Shown here piece after piece: positions 13,219 through 26,200 of a stretch of 64,000 bases of DNA. Position 1 is the first letter of the stretch; every line of letters begins with the position of its first letter. Under the pieces are notes generated by a model. The model ran no database searches and was not told the origin of the DNA. It was given only the letters and a program-made list of their open reading frames with translations. The translations under genes and the position numbers were made by a program. Source of the DNA: Rostratula benghalensis (Eukaryota; Chordata; Aves; Charadriiformes; Rostratulidae); the NCBI GenBank assembly GCA_013399305.1, contig VXAI01000021.1:5460031-5524030 (forward strand), in the 5' to 3' direction.

Positions 13219-15423
13219 GCCACGAACAGGCTGATACTTTTGCCTTCTCTGTTTCTGTTGTGGCAACCATCCTCCACTTTTCATAGTTTACAGGTCTGAA
13301 TGAAAAACGAGGCTCAAATATTTCCTCACCTCTATTCAGAGAACTCACTGTATCCTTTAGCATTTTAATATTTAGTTTCAAAAATGTTTCTAGCCTCCTG
13401 ATTGCAAAGCTAACCTCACATCTTTGAAACAATACCCTAATGTCTCACTGAGTCTGCTGGCAGATCCCAGGAAAACAATCATATCTAGCAAGTTGCTCTG
13501 CTCTCCCAGTAGGCCTGACTCAGGGTAGGAAGTTAATGTCAAAACCTAATTGGCAACCACTTACAGCAGCCACCACAGAAAAGAACAGTCTCCTGCAGGT
13601 ACTGCTGAGTCAGCAGGTTCCCGCTGTGCCAAAAAAAACACTGAAATGGACCTTCCCTGCTGTGCTCGCTGTACACGGGGCTTACAGGAACAATCCTAGA
13701 ACTCTGCAATGATATATCTACTTTATATGCTAATACTATCAAAACAGCACATTGGGAGGAAAACTGTGGTCTGGGTTCTAACTCCATGCACCCCATAGAA
13801 GCAAGGGCAAGAAGGCACAATACAGTAAAACTTGCTGGTTGCCAGCTCAGTGAACCAAAGCAAATCTGTGTCATAGTAATTATATTTACACTGTAAATCT
13901 AGGCAACAGCTCTTCAGGAGGTATAAATTGGCATTAGCCCATTACAATCAAGGAGGCCTTACTGACTTACATGAGCTAAAGCTCTTACAAGAATTTTCTA
14001 TGAGTTACCAACCTAAAGCTACCTCCAGACTTGAATCGACCCAGAAAGAGTACATTTCTGGAATGTCTATAAATTTCTCTTCACTGTGCATTTTATTACT
14101 AAGACCTGGAAGTTTGGCCCATGGCATTCAATTTCTGATGACTAAAACCTATGTTAGGAACAGGTAGCCATAACTTCAGGTCTCTTCACAACACCATCCT
14201 TAATTATAACAGCAAATTACATGTTTTCAGGCAAGGCTGTATCTATGCTTCTGATTTAAATGTTGAATTTCTAGGAATCTGAAACAATTTGTGCTTTGTT
14301 TACGAGCCCAAAGTTGGCATTTTACTTACTTTGTTTTTTGTTTTTGAGAAAACAATGGTTTTCACATGCTCCCAGCCAAGCAGGCAGTAACTCATCAGAA
14401 ATTTTATTTTTTTATGCTCCTCCACAAATTAAGAACAGCTGAGACCTGAAAAAAATTATTGGTATTGCATATTCCAAATCTGAACTACTAAACTACTGTA
14501 ACTGACAACATGCCAACAGTATCTGAACAATGAGTCTTCTCAGTCAAAATTTCACCAGGCCAAGCTCAAGAACCAGAAGTAGTTTTCCAATACTTCAAGT
14601 AGCACGCTAGATATGGAACTTTCCTGGGTAGTTCATTTACTGCATACACAGAACTTTTGCGTGCATCAGATTATTTTCTCTCCTAAAAATACATCCTGAA
14701 ATATTCACTTTAAATACATACACTACCAGACTGTGTACATGTACCCAGGGCAGGAGACATCTTCTACTTTAGTGTACCCTGCTAATCACATGCCATCTGG
14801 TAATATATTATGTATTCAATGATACACATAATATATCAAAACACATACTGTAGGAGTATTATGGTGCGAGGAAAGAAGGAATATATCAGATGTACTCACA
14901 CAAGTGTAAATAACTTCTCATCCAAGAGAGCAGAACAGCTTTAAAGTACAATGACATTTTGAAAGATCTGCATTATATCTAGAAATGAGATTTCTCTAAA
15001 TGAGTCTGGGCACTCAGTGATGCATTAATTAAAGACTTCATCTGATACCCATAAAAGTAATTGGAAAGACTTGCCGACTTCACCCATCTCTGAATCAGGC
15101 CCAGTAGCACATTAACTGAGGGCGAGTTTACATCTACAGCAAGCTGAAATTAGTTCTCAGGACAGTAAATCATGGTTTCATGCATAAAATACTGATGTGC
15201 GGTTAATTTTACTTCTTGAAAGATCTCAGTTAAAAAGCACACATTTAAAAGCTATTCAATACTTAACATTTTAACACTTAGAAACAGAAAAGCTTTATTA
15301 TATTGGCAGATTTCAACTACATGCGCAAGCAGGCAGTGGTCTTTTGACAGACAAATGTAGATGTTAAATTATTTCTGTCTATAGCTTAAAAATAAAAAGC
15401 AGTATCAATTGCTCTGCTTCTCT

Positions 15424-15500
15424 CAAAAAAAAACCCAAAAACCAAAACAAAAAAACCTAAACCAAAACCAAACCAAACGAAAAGCCTCAAAAAACAACAG
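15424..15500 (+). repeat. A/C-rich low-complexity tract
   Basis: AACC/AAAAC repeats over about 75 bp, of the same type as those at 3.2 and 3.6 kb. Confidence 0.8.
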
Positions 15501-17054
15501 CTGTGATTTTTTTTTAAAGCGGTGGCATTTAAACTCTGTTCTACAGTAAATGCATTTAACTCCCATCTCCTTTAAGATTCTCACAGTGGGGACTGACACA
15601 CTCAAACAGTTCTCTTCCACGGCTGTATCTTCTGCTGATCCCATCAGATCTTCATTAATATGCAAAGGACAGTATTTATTCAGCTGTGTAGGATGTTTTC
15701 AATAGCATTTTCATTGCCACTTGTTTCATCTCTTATTCAAAGAGAAGAATGTTTTATGCTTACATGTAAGTACAGTATTACAACTTACAGAAGTCACATA
15801 GGACTCCATTAGCATAAAGCAGAAAGGAAGCTATTTGAAAGTCTTTTTAAGAGAAGAGCAACTGATACTGGTGTGAGCAACTCTAGGGGCACCTGCAGGA
15901 CAAGAGGAAAACAGGCAATTTCCCACTGAAATCTCAGATCTTGGGCTTGCTTTTCCTCAAACACTGCACATTGCTCTGGAGTTAATTGGCACAAATAAAA
16001 AAACACGATCCCCAAACAAACCACATTTACTTCTGTAAGGTAGAAAGAAAAAATGGTGATGACAGAGACAAGAATAAGTTCTAGCCACAGAAATCAGTAT
16101 GAAAGAAAACATGTACAGTGCACCAGAAAACTTTATTTCCCAGACATTCACTTTTAACCTGGTTGCTGGGAGGCAGCATTTTTAGCACAAGCCAGCCCAC
16201 ATTTGCCAATATGACTACTGATGCCTAATCTACTTTCTAGGTGACCACCTTGGCACAGTGTAGAGAGGGATGAATTTTATCAGTATTTGAGCAGTCCCCA
16301 GATCTCAGTCCCTTTTCAGGTTTCTCACACTGAGCTTCAAGCATCTTCAATCACTGTCACTTCAAACAAAATATGTCTATTCCTTTTACATTGCAGCTTA
16401 TTACTTATAGCAGAGTTAACCCATTTCATCTTCACACCAACAATCCAACCAAATGCTGTCTACAATTCCAACATCAAGAGTTAGAGATCACCGATTAAAC
16501 CAGCACAATATCATTGTAAAGGAACTGGGAGAAGAACAGGGAAAAATCAAAGAGTGCAGCCACATGATTTTATTTGGATGACATAATGAACTGGTCCAGC
16601 TGCATCCATTTATACCTCAACTATTACTTTTCATGGGTTCAATTTTAGACAAAATTTAGGTTAGAGAGGTGCAGTTTCATTAACAGATGAACCTTTGAAA
16701 GGACAGAGCTAGTGCGTATTAGATCTTTGAGGAAGGCACTGTATTGTAGTGTTCATTTCCTTCTCCCCCTTCCCCACCCCATCTGCCTTCTTACCTGTCC
16801 ACCATCTGCAGATCCAATTGTTCAGAGATCAAATTTTGATTCCTATATATGCCAGATTTCAGCATCTCTAACAAGACACTCCTACACTCTGCAGGTTGCT
16901 GACTTTCTCAGTAATTACTGTTCCATCACTATCCCTAAGGGGGAAAAAAATATCTGCTGTTGCCCCATTACCAGCTGTCTTCTGATATTACTGTAACTCC
17001 TGTCTCCCTCAAGGTATTCTTGCTACTGTTGACCCTGTATTTTCTGATATAATT

Positions 17055-17084
17055 TGTGATCTTTTTTATATCAAAAAGATCACA
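17055..17084. repeat. Perfect 12-bp hairpin
   Basis: The arms tgtgatcttttt (17,055 to 17,066) and aaaaagatcaca (17,073 to 17,084) are exact reverse complements around a 6-base loop tatatc. A run of T's ends the left arm, but no nearby gene suggests a terminator, and this is not a bacterial genome. Confidence 0.85.
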
Positions 17085-20000
17085 GACATATATTTGTACA
17101 TAGAGCTCACTCATCTCTAACCCAGGTCTCTGTTCAAGGCTGCCAGAGTCCCAAGCTTTCCTCTAATCTCCAGGCTCCTCTATATGTTATCCTCTATACA
17201 TCCTTCCATAAATCTTTGCTAAAATAATTTTTCTGCAACTTTATCCTTATTGTCATAGCTTAAAAACTTGAATGCAATGAATTGAGAGCATGCAACTTTC
17301 TCCCTGGAGCACAGGGCAACTCAGATTCTCTTTTAATTCTGTTTTTTTCCCCTCAGCTCCATTCCCTTGGAAAAAAGCATTTGCTACCTTTGATCTGAAG
17401 TAAGTAATGCAATTCATTTCTTTAAGTGCTGTTTCCTTACTTCCAGTTTTCTATTATCCCCACAGCTGATTCTTAGAAGATTGCCATGATGCTAGGGATG
17501 GTGGAGTTTGAAACCTGAAAATGGACCTGTCTTGGTAGCAATGCAAGACAGCAGGCATTAGCATAGGCATGCCAACCATGCAGGTTGTTTTACATAGATA
17601 ACTTCATAAAAGCCTAGATTGTGGGGTATTTTTCCTGTTTTCTACCCATGGAACGGACCAGACCCAGGCACAGTCAATATCCTAAATGAAATCTACCCTT
17701 AGCTAAGGTCAAACAGCCATTCAACAATCTCATCTCCATACTGAGAATCAACACAAGCATTGAGTCCAACTTCAGCCTTCTGCATGAATGAACTTCAGTA
17801 GTGTGCAGGCCCTTGGCACCAAGGCAAGTTTTCATCACTAACAAAGCAAGAACATTGCATTAATTATTTCAAGAGATCATCTTTCTTTGGGTTATACCTT
17901 AATGATCCTGGCTTGTGCCAGGATCTCTAGCACCTTCTCCAGTCTCCCCCTCTCACATGCCTCAACTGGATACTAGCCACCTATTTTCACAATTGCAAAG
18001 TGTCTTTCCAATTGTGCCTGCTGAGATACAGAGGTGAAGAAAAGGGGAAGGGAATGAAATCAGGTTGTCTTTTGCTAAGCACGTTGCAGGGGGAGTTTCA
18101 TCTCACTTTGTCATCTCTTCATATTGAATGCATATTGTAGCATATTGTGCTACACATTTTTATACATATATATGAGAAAGAGTCCCTTTCAAGCATAATC
18201 CAGCAGGAAGTCTGTTGTCTGGCTGAATGGCACTGCTTATATTACTGTTACTTCTACGATGGACACAAAATGCAGAGTCTCAATTAACCTTGCATTTCAG
18301 TCAATAGATATTAATGCATTAAAAGTCTTACAAAATATATTATTTACTAATACGAAGAGTTGTGAGGATAGCTCAAGAAAGTAACAGAGGAATGCAGTGA
18401 TATTTTTTTAAACTAGTTTACCCTCACTTTTCTCAAAGCAATTTTTTTTTCATTATTATTATTTAACTTTCCAGCCTCTGAATAGGAAGCATTTATCTCA
18501 GTCGTGCTCTTCTCCAGCAAGGGATTTGGTCATCTATGCTGTACAGAATCATTCTTGCCTCTTTTTTGACTGAGTTGAACATTTTAAGGAGGCTATTACA
18601 AAATCATTTAAGACTGGGATTTCAAATGGGTTTGAAGGGAATTAAGACTCAGGTATCAATTGACCTCCAAATAAACCAATATTGTTTTTCTTGTCCCTTT
18701 GGAAAAGAAAAAAAGCTGAGCCACACTAAGCTGCTGGACTTAAATTCATAGAACCCGCTGCTTCCGAGCATTTATTGAGAGGCTTTGCTCTGCTGTTCAC
18801 CACTAACATAGGACTCCCAAATCTTACTGGGAACTACAGTACTCTAACTCAAGAGTACATTCTCAAATATATTCTTTAAAACACCCAGATTAGAGATAGC
18901 AGTCCAATTCATACATAGGCCAGTAGACAAAAGAGCTCAATGCTCTAGTGCAAGTCTCTTATTTGTTTCACTGAAGGTAAATATGCTGTTGAGGTAAAGC
19001 TAAACACGTGTTACTGAAAACCTGAAAAGAAAAAGCTGGTGAAGGTCCTGGATGCAGATGAGTCTGCAAACATCTCTGGATAAAAGAAAGTAACTTCACA
19101 CAGAAAAGTAACAGCACTTAGGTCTGCTGACCAGTACTGAGTGACATCAAGAAACTGGCCATCTATGTGAAATGTCTTGTGTGGTAAAACCCGGATCTTG
19201 ACCACAGCCTCTAGATGCTGTTACAATAATGCCTAATACCTCTGTAAGAATTAGCAGAAGGATCATGATTTCTTCAGTATAAAGAAAATGCAGCGTCCTA
19301 TTCTAAGCTATGGAGCCTTATTTCCTACAAATGAGTCATATAATACTACTTCAAAAGCTAGAAATATTTCCCAACTACAAGTCCTACTTTCTAAGAGCTA
19401 ATTAAACTGCTCGAGGACTGCAGGCTGTCTAATGCCAGAAAACAGGGAAGTGGCAACTGTGGTAAGAGGATCACACCGAATGCTGATGTAGTAGGATTCA
19501 TACATAAGCCTACCCAATTTTTCAGCTGCAATACATAATCACTGCATATAAATTCTTCACTCAATGCAAGCAGTACACAGTTAGTCCAGTTCTTTGAGAA
19601 CTCAGACCCTCATCTGTATGCGAAGTGCTTTTGTTCTGAGCCTTTCTTCATGTTCTCCCTCTCTTCTTAATTAGCAGAAAACAGTTATGAATATTAAAGA
19701 AGAAATTAACAAAAGTGTAAATAATTTCTGTGTGTTTGTAGATTCCATATTTAGTTTTTAATTAACCCCCACTGGTTTCAAAAAACTGTTTGAGATAGAG
19801 ATATCCTTTCAAAGTTTCCCTTGTGTTTAAAAAAGGAAAAAGAAATGAGGTAAGACCATAAAATGGCAGTTTGGCATTGCAGATGCCAGTATCGTATGAG
19901 GATGTTACTCTGACATTATTTCTCCTCCGTTTAGCTTAGTTTAGAACCTAGTTTCAACAGAACAATTCATCTACTGCTTCCTTCATTTAACAAGCAAAGC

Positions 20001-22060
20001 ACAGGGGGTCAGGCCAAACACTGTGTAACTATAATAACACAAGTTCATCTTCTACAGAGTTAAAAGCACCCAATTCTTTGATTTCTGTGGAATAAAACCG
20101 GAACATGGGAACCGGTCAACTACAGAGGTCGGCTGAATCCTACACTGTAACCACTGACCACAGCTAATACCAAATACTTTTGAGGAGGATGCTAAAAACT
20201 CCAATATGGCCATTATGGAATCCACCTTTTTATGGATACATCCCTTTGCCACCCAAATCCTATATAGCCTTGGCGATTTTGTTTTGTTTTATATAATTCT
20301 CACAGCAAATCTGTATGTCCTTGCTAGCCTTTTCAACATCCATTCTTTACAGGTGACCAATCTATTCTCCTTCAACTCCTGTCAGAAATTAAGGTCACAG
20401 AGTAGGTGCTTCTGGACTGAAGGAAAGGAAATTCCTCACCATTTTTTTAATGGACTTATTTTCCTAGTGTTTTAGCATTCATGTGACTTGAAGGTGCATG
20501 CCTTGAAGTGAATCACTGCCACATACACAAGCAAGCATCTGTATTTCATATCAATAAGAGCAATATATATCTGTCTATTTTACACCTCCTGAAAAAGATA
20601 CAGAAAAGGAGACATCCCCTGCCATTGATCTGTGTGCAACAAGCCCTGTTGAGTCAGTGGGAGTTCTGCATGTGAGAGAACTCAAAGACAGACACTCCAA
20701 GAAGTCCAATTTAAAAATGCCTCAGGAAAGCTTTAAATTGCACTTCCCAGTGCATGCAGTGGGGTAGATCATCCTCTCCCTTGTGCATAACACCCATTAG
20801 CGTTAATTTGAGTTATCCATGTTCATCAGGAGTAGAACACAGCCTGGTGCTGCTAAAGGAATTCCTTGGTTTCTCACCAACAGCACTTATCCTCTCTGCT
20901 TCCTCATACAGCCATTGTGCACATATGTACTAGAGAAATATTCTATGTTCTGCACAACAGGCGGGAATTTTTATATGGCAACCAAAAAGGTACCTTCACA
21001 CAGGCTGACAGATGCTGATGAGTCTTGCTGCCTCTGCAACAGCTGAGTGACAACATATTCACATAAAGGAGACATGTAGAAAAAGATACTACATTTAAAA
21101 TACTATTTTTTGGTACCAATTTTGAGTTCTTCTTCGGAAAAATTCTTTTCAAGGAAAAAAGCCAACAACACCGCTGAGTCCATACATGCACTTCCTCAGG
21201 AGTCAAACTACTGCCTTCTGTGACTCACATTTAACATGTTTTATAAAAGGAGGAAAAGACATTTGTTTTACTCCATCTCTTGCATTTAATCCTTTTCTTC
21301 TTTTTTTTTAGATTCCATTTTATCCTAAGAAGGTAGTTATATAGCAATATTAAAACAGCATGCAATTTAACAAGAAAGTGGATTAACTGCCAACTCAGAC
21401 ACAAAAATCAACAGAAACTACTGCTAAGGAGGAGGGTGGAAGCTGTCACTCATGCAGCTGGGATCTCTGCCTCCACACCGGGGGAAACAAAGCACTTTAG
21501 GTGAGAAACCAGCCAGGGGCTGAAGTAGTAATGCCCTATGCACAGCTGAGCATACTGGATGGTTTTCCAAAGAAGGAACTGGGAACAGACTGAAAGCCTG
21601 AAATCACATTTAGGGAAGAAATACAGTCAAGACTAAAAGCCTATAAAGACAGCATCCAACGAGTAACACAAAACACTATAGCAAGTGTTCATAGAGAATT
21701 GCCACCCACACTGACTCTCCTTCACCACTTGTGTGAGGCGATGCTGCAAGTCCATTTCCTCACACCCAGACTGTAGAGGGGCACAGGATAACAGGCTCCC
21801 ACAGGAATCCACCTCCACATAATACCTGGGGTGCACCAGAGAAACCCCAGACACCCTGCCACAAGAGGAAAGGACCAAGAGTGGGGCAAGGCCTGGAAGA
21901 AGACATCCTCTTATTTTCATCCATCATGACATTTACCACAATGACAGCTGCCTCCATCAACCCAAGAACACATCTCTCATACTGAAAAGCCTCAGCACAG
22001 CAAAATAGATCTCCTAAACAGAAGCATCCCATCCCCGGCTGATGCAAATCTTAGCCATTT

Positions 22061-23200
22061 TCATAGAATGGTTTGGGTTGGAAGGGACCTTAAAGATCAG
22101 CAAGTTCCAACCTTCCCACCATGGGCAGAGACGCCCCCCACTAGAGCAGTTTGCTCAAAGCCCCACCCAGCCTGGCCTTGAACACTTACAGGGAAGTAAC
22201 TTCTCTGGGCAACACGTTCCAGTGTCTTACCACGTACATAGTAAATAATTTCTTCTGAATATCTAATTTAAATCACCTTTCTTTCAGTTTAAAACCATTC
22301 CCCCTTATCCTGTCACTCCACTCCCTGGTAAAGAGTCCCTCCCCATCTCTCCTGTATTAGATGTTGTAAGGCTGCTATAAGGTGTCCCTGGAGCCTTCTC
22401 TTCTCTGTTCTCCTGGGCTGAACAAACCCAACTCTCTCACCCCGTCTTCATAGGAGAGGTTCTCCAGCCCTCCAATGGTCTTTGTAGCCCTCCGATCATA
22501 TTTGTGGCCCTCTGCTGGACTCTCTCCAGGAGGTCCATGTCCTTCCTGTGCTGAGGACTCCCAAACTGGACACAAGTACTCCAGTTGGGGTGTCACAAGA
22601 GCAGAACAGAGGGGCAAAATCACTTCCTTGATCAGCTGGCCACTCTTCTTTTGATGTAGCCCGGGAAGTAGTTGGCTTTCTGGGCTGCCAGTGCACATTG
22701 GCAACTCACATTAAGCTTCTCATCCACCAACAGCCCCAAGTCCTCCTCAGGGCTGCTCTCAATTCATTTTCCAACCAACCTGGATTTGTGGTTGGGCTTG
22801 CTGTGAACCAGGTGCAGGACCTTGCACTTGGCCTTGTTGAACTTCATGAGATCTACACAGGGCCACCTCTCAAACTTGTCCCAGTCCCTCTGGGTAGCAT
22901 TTCTTCCCTCCAGTGTGTCGACTGTGCCACACAGCTTGTTGTCGTCGTCAACAAATTTGCTGAAGGTGCACTTAATGCCACTGTCCATGTCTCCAACAAA
23001 GATGATAAGTAGCACTGGTCTTAGTACTACCCCTGAGGAACACCACTCTTCACTGGCTTCCACTTGGACATTGAGCCATTGACCACAACTCTTTGAGTGT
23101 GGCCATCTAGCCAGTTCCTAATCCACTGAGTGGTCCATCCATCCATTCTTGTCTCTCCAATTTTGAGACCAGGTTATCACGTGGGATAGCATCAAGATTT
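22061..23200 (-). mobile_element. CR1 LINE, 5'-truncated, with ORF2 C-terminal remnant
   Basis: The plus-strand text begins with the reverse complement of the CR1 3' end (tcatagaatggtttgggttg, gaagggacctta). It continues into ORF2: catccaccaacagccccaag, gtgcaggaccttgcacttgg, ccttgttgaacttcatgaga, and ends near 23,200. On the minus strand an RT fragment reads FVDDDNKLCGTVDTLEGRNA in 22,764 to 23,063, where the catalytic (F)xDD motif is visible. The downstream part around PQLEYLCPVW and LENLSYEDGVRELGLFS lies in another frame, so ORF2 is broken. About 1.1 kb of the usual 4 to 5 kb element is present. It is the youngest-looking repeat in the window. Confidence 0.92.
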
Positions 23201-26200
23201 TTATTGGGATTTACTGACTGAATTCAACAGCTACAGGTCTGGTCCAGGAAAGTAGCACAAGCTCTTTTCATAGAGCTTTTGTGCCAGCACCGGTAGCTCA
23301 GGAAGAGAGAGAGATCAGGAAGACAGTCAGTCACACACACTGATTGAGCCTCATGAAGATATCGCACCACCAGTGACACAACTCTGCCCTGCCTTGCATC
23401 TGGACGATCCTGTGACAAACCTCTTGTCCTCTCCAGGTTTGGACAGGTAGCATGAATTTGGTGTCTGGTGCTCAGCATAACAAACCTAGCAACAGCCAGA
23501 TAACAGATGCAAATACAGTAAGTCACCTTCCCACACAAGCTGGTTTTCATGCTAGCTAGGCCATTAGCAATCTTCAATTCCTATGCATCAGAAGTTAATC
23601 CTGCCTCAGGCAGCATTAACTTACACATTAGCTCTTTAATGTAACATCCACAGTACTGGAAAAAGTCATCTGGTACAAATATTTTCCCACATGACTCCAC
23701 TGGCTTCCCCAATTACTGCATTTCTTATTCTCTTTTAAATGTATCTTTACCTCACGAGGCTAGAATCATCATGGCAATATCCCACAAACGTGTTTTTGCA
23801 CAAAGGTGCATGGTAACTTTGAGCCTGGTTTTGTGGCATCTCCAACAACACTCACTCAGTGGTACACACCAAGGCTGCTGTTGACTAAACAACAAAAACT
23901 CTGAATATTTTTATGAAAAGTGCTCCATGAAGTCTGCTTTTAGCTGTGGGGTCATCATAATGTATTTGTGAAAACACGCACAGATCAAAGCATCCTGATT
24001 TTCAGGACAAGTGATGATTTATTAAAAAATGCATACTAAATGGCTAATTTATAAACTATTTATAACCCAGCAAGGGAGCAGAAGCTGTACTGTTTTACAA
24101 ACTGTCCATGCAAACACTGCAAAACAAGTATTTTAAGAACAAGCTGGATTAATTTCCAACTTGTGTAAATCAAGCTAACTTCACTGGCTCTAGTTTTATA
24201 TGCGCAAATTCTTCTGTGTTTATGAACAATAAATACTGCCCCCCCCAATAATTGGAATATTACATATCTTTGGCTGTCCTAAGGAAAAAGAAATCTATTT
24301 CATAAGGATACTGTCTTAAAATAGTTAAACCAAGAGTCCTTTAAATTGCACGTTTAAATAACACTTACAGAAATATCACAGGAAAGAAAGCATTTATAGA
24401 AATTAATGTAAGAAAGTCACTAGAATAAGAAAACCAAAATTGTTGTAAATAGGCTTCTGAAAATGTTTCACAGGAAAGTCACTAATGAAATCCTTGGAGA
24501 GGCAAGGCAATCTTTAGTTCAACAATTCAGCTTCAGGTTCTTTAGTTCTATTTTTTTTTTGCTTTTGCATTTTCAGATTTTCCCCAAGGTGCCTGTGCTC
24601 CGAAAATACCTTTATGGTAAGACAAGTTCAAACACAACTTAAAAGAAAATGTATTTCATGTCATTTTGATAGGGTGAGGTTGTCACCTTATTGTTCTGTG
24701 CTGTCCCCTGCAGATCAGCCACTAAAGAACCAAGCAGATGTTAAGCTGAAACAAAGCTATCTAAGTCAAGGTGATAAAACCTCTTTTGGATAAAGCACCA
24801 GTTCTTCTTTTTCAATAAATGTCTCCTGACCTGCCTCCGCAATTGCTGGAAGCTTGTAAAAATCCTTTTTCCATGCAATCTAACAATCCCCACCTAAATG
24901 GGGTACTCCCAACCCAAGGCTTATTCCTGCAGAGAGCTTGGCTCCCCGCCCCCCAAGACCGTTTCATGTGCAGCCTTCCCCTCTCTCCCCTGTACTTCAA
25001 AAGTAAACAAACCCCAGGCTGGAGATATCAGAGGAGAATATGGCCACTAAACCACAGCTCCAGGGCAAGATCTTTTCCACCATTCATGTATCTGAGTGCT
25101 CAACCAGCGCGGGTTTGCGTTACTTCATCAGCAAGACTGCCACCATTCCCCTCAGCAGATCATTGCACGTTCTGATCGACCTAGAGGTCAGGATTTCCCC
25201 TATGCCGCTGCAATTCTTTCTTTATTTTTTTTTGAAACTGGCTCATTATGAGCAGATAGGTTGATATTTCAACAGAGAATAACAGAATTAAGCACCTAGT
25301 GTAACTCTTAACCGTGATCTATGCACTGCTGAAAGGGAACAGTATACCATGGCAAGACAAGTACAGTCCATCCATCCTACAAAGTGCTCGTAGCCTCCAT
25401 TATCACTGGGATAATCTACTGCGCTTTTAGTTTAAGAGTAATGTCATGTGTTGATGCCTTGCAATTTGATGGGATTTCCATTCATTAGCAGTAATAAAAG
25501 AATCACTTTTTATTCATTAAATTATACTAAGTGACAGAAAAAAAAAAAAAAACCCCTTTCTTAAGACAAGCATATGCACAGCTGCATTTTTTCTCATGCA
25601 GTTGGGATCACCCCGCTCAGCACATTAATATTGTATTAGAGGATGTAGATCGCTTTTTCATTCTTAATTGGTACTTAAAAATTTCTCTCTGGTGAAAATA
25701 CTGATTGATTTGGTGTTTAAATGAACTTGTTCATTGCAACTGCAAATACTCTGAATACTAAGCAGTTTAAAATAACTTGTCATAATAAAAAGATAGATTG
25801 ACCATACCTAGGAAAAAAAGTGCTATTAAACCTAAAATTCTAACTTCACAGCTGTTTTGTAGTATCACTGAATAAATAACAATATGAAGGAATGAATTTT
25901 TGTGCATTTCCAGCTTTGAGGGGTCAAAAATTATTAAACTGCTAGCAAAAGCAACAGACTATTAATGATAATAAAATCATGCTCATTGCTTTTCCATTTC
26001 TGAGTCTTTTCAGATTCTATACTTCTTGTATTTTCTCTGCATCTGCAAGACCTAGTATTTTGGGGTTGTTTTTTTTCTAAAAAAAAAAAACCAAAAAAAC
26101 CCACAAACTGAGTGAAGAGGAAACTGCAGGCAATTCTGACCTTATCACATAATTTAAGATAAAAAGAAAGAAAAAAGTTTGCAAAAAGTTTGGTGAGAGT

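Larger units (their letters stand above)
10716..22060. other. Intergenic, no gene seen
   Basis: About 11.3 kb of AT-rich sequence. It contains A-rich runs (11,648 to 11,690; 24 A's at 13,195 to 13,218; 15,424 to 15,500) and a perfect hairpin at 17,055 to 17,084. Short ORFs show no domains. Confidence 0.5.

Noticed and set aside
22375..23082. Several ORFs on both strands
   Set aside because: All lie in the CR1 LINE; they are ORF2 fragments or their shadows and not host genes.
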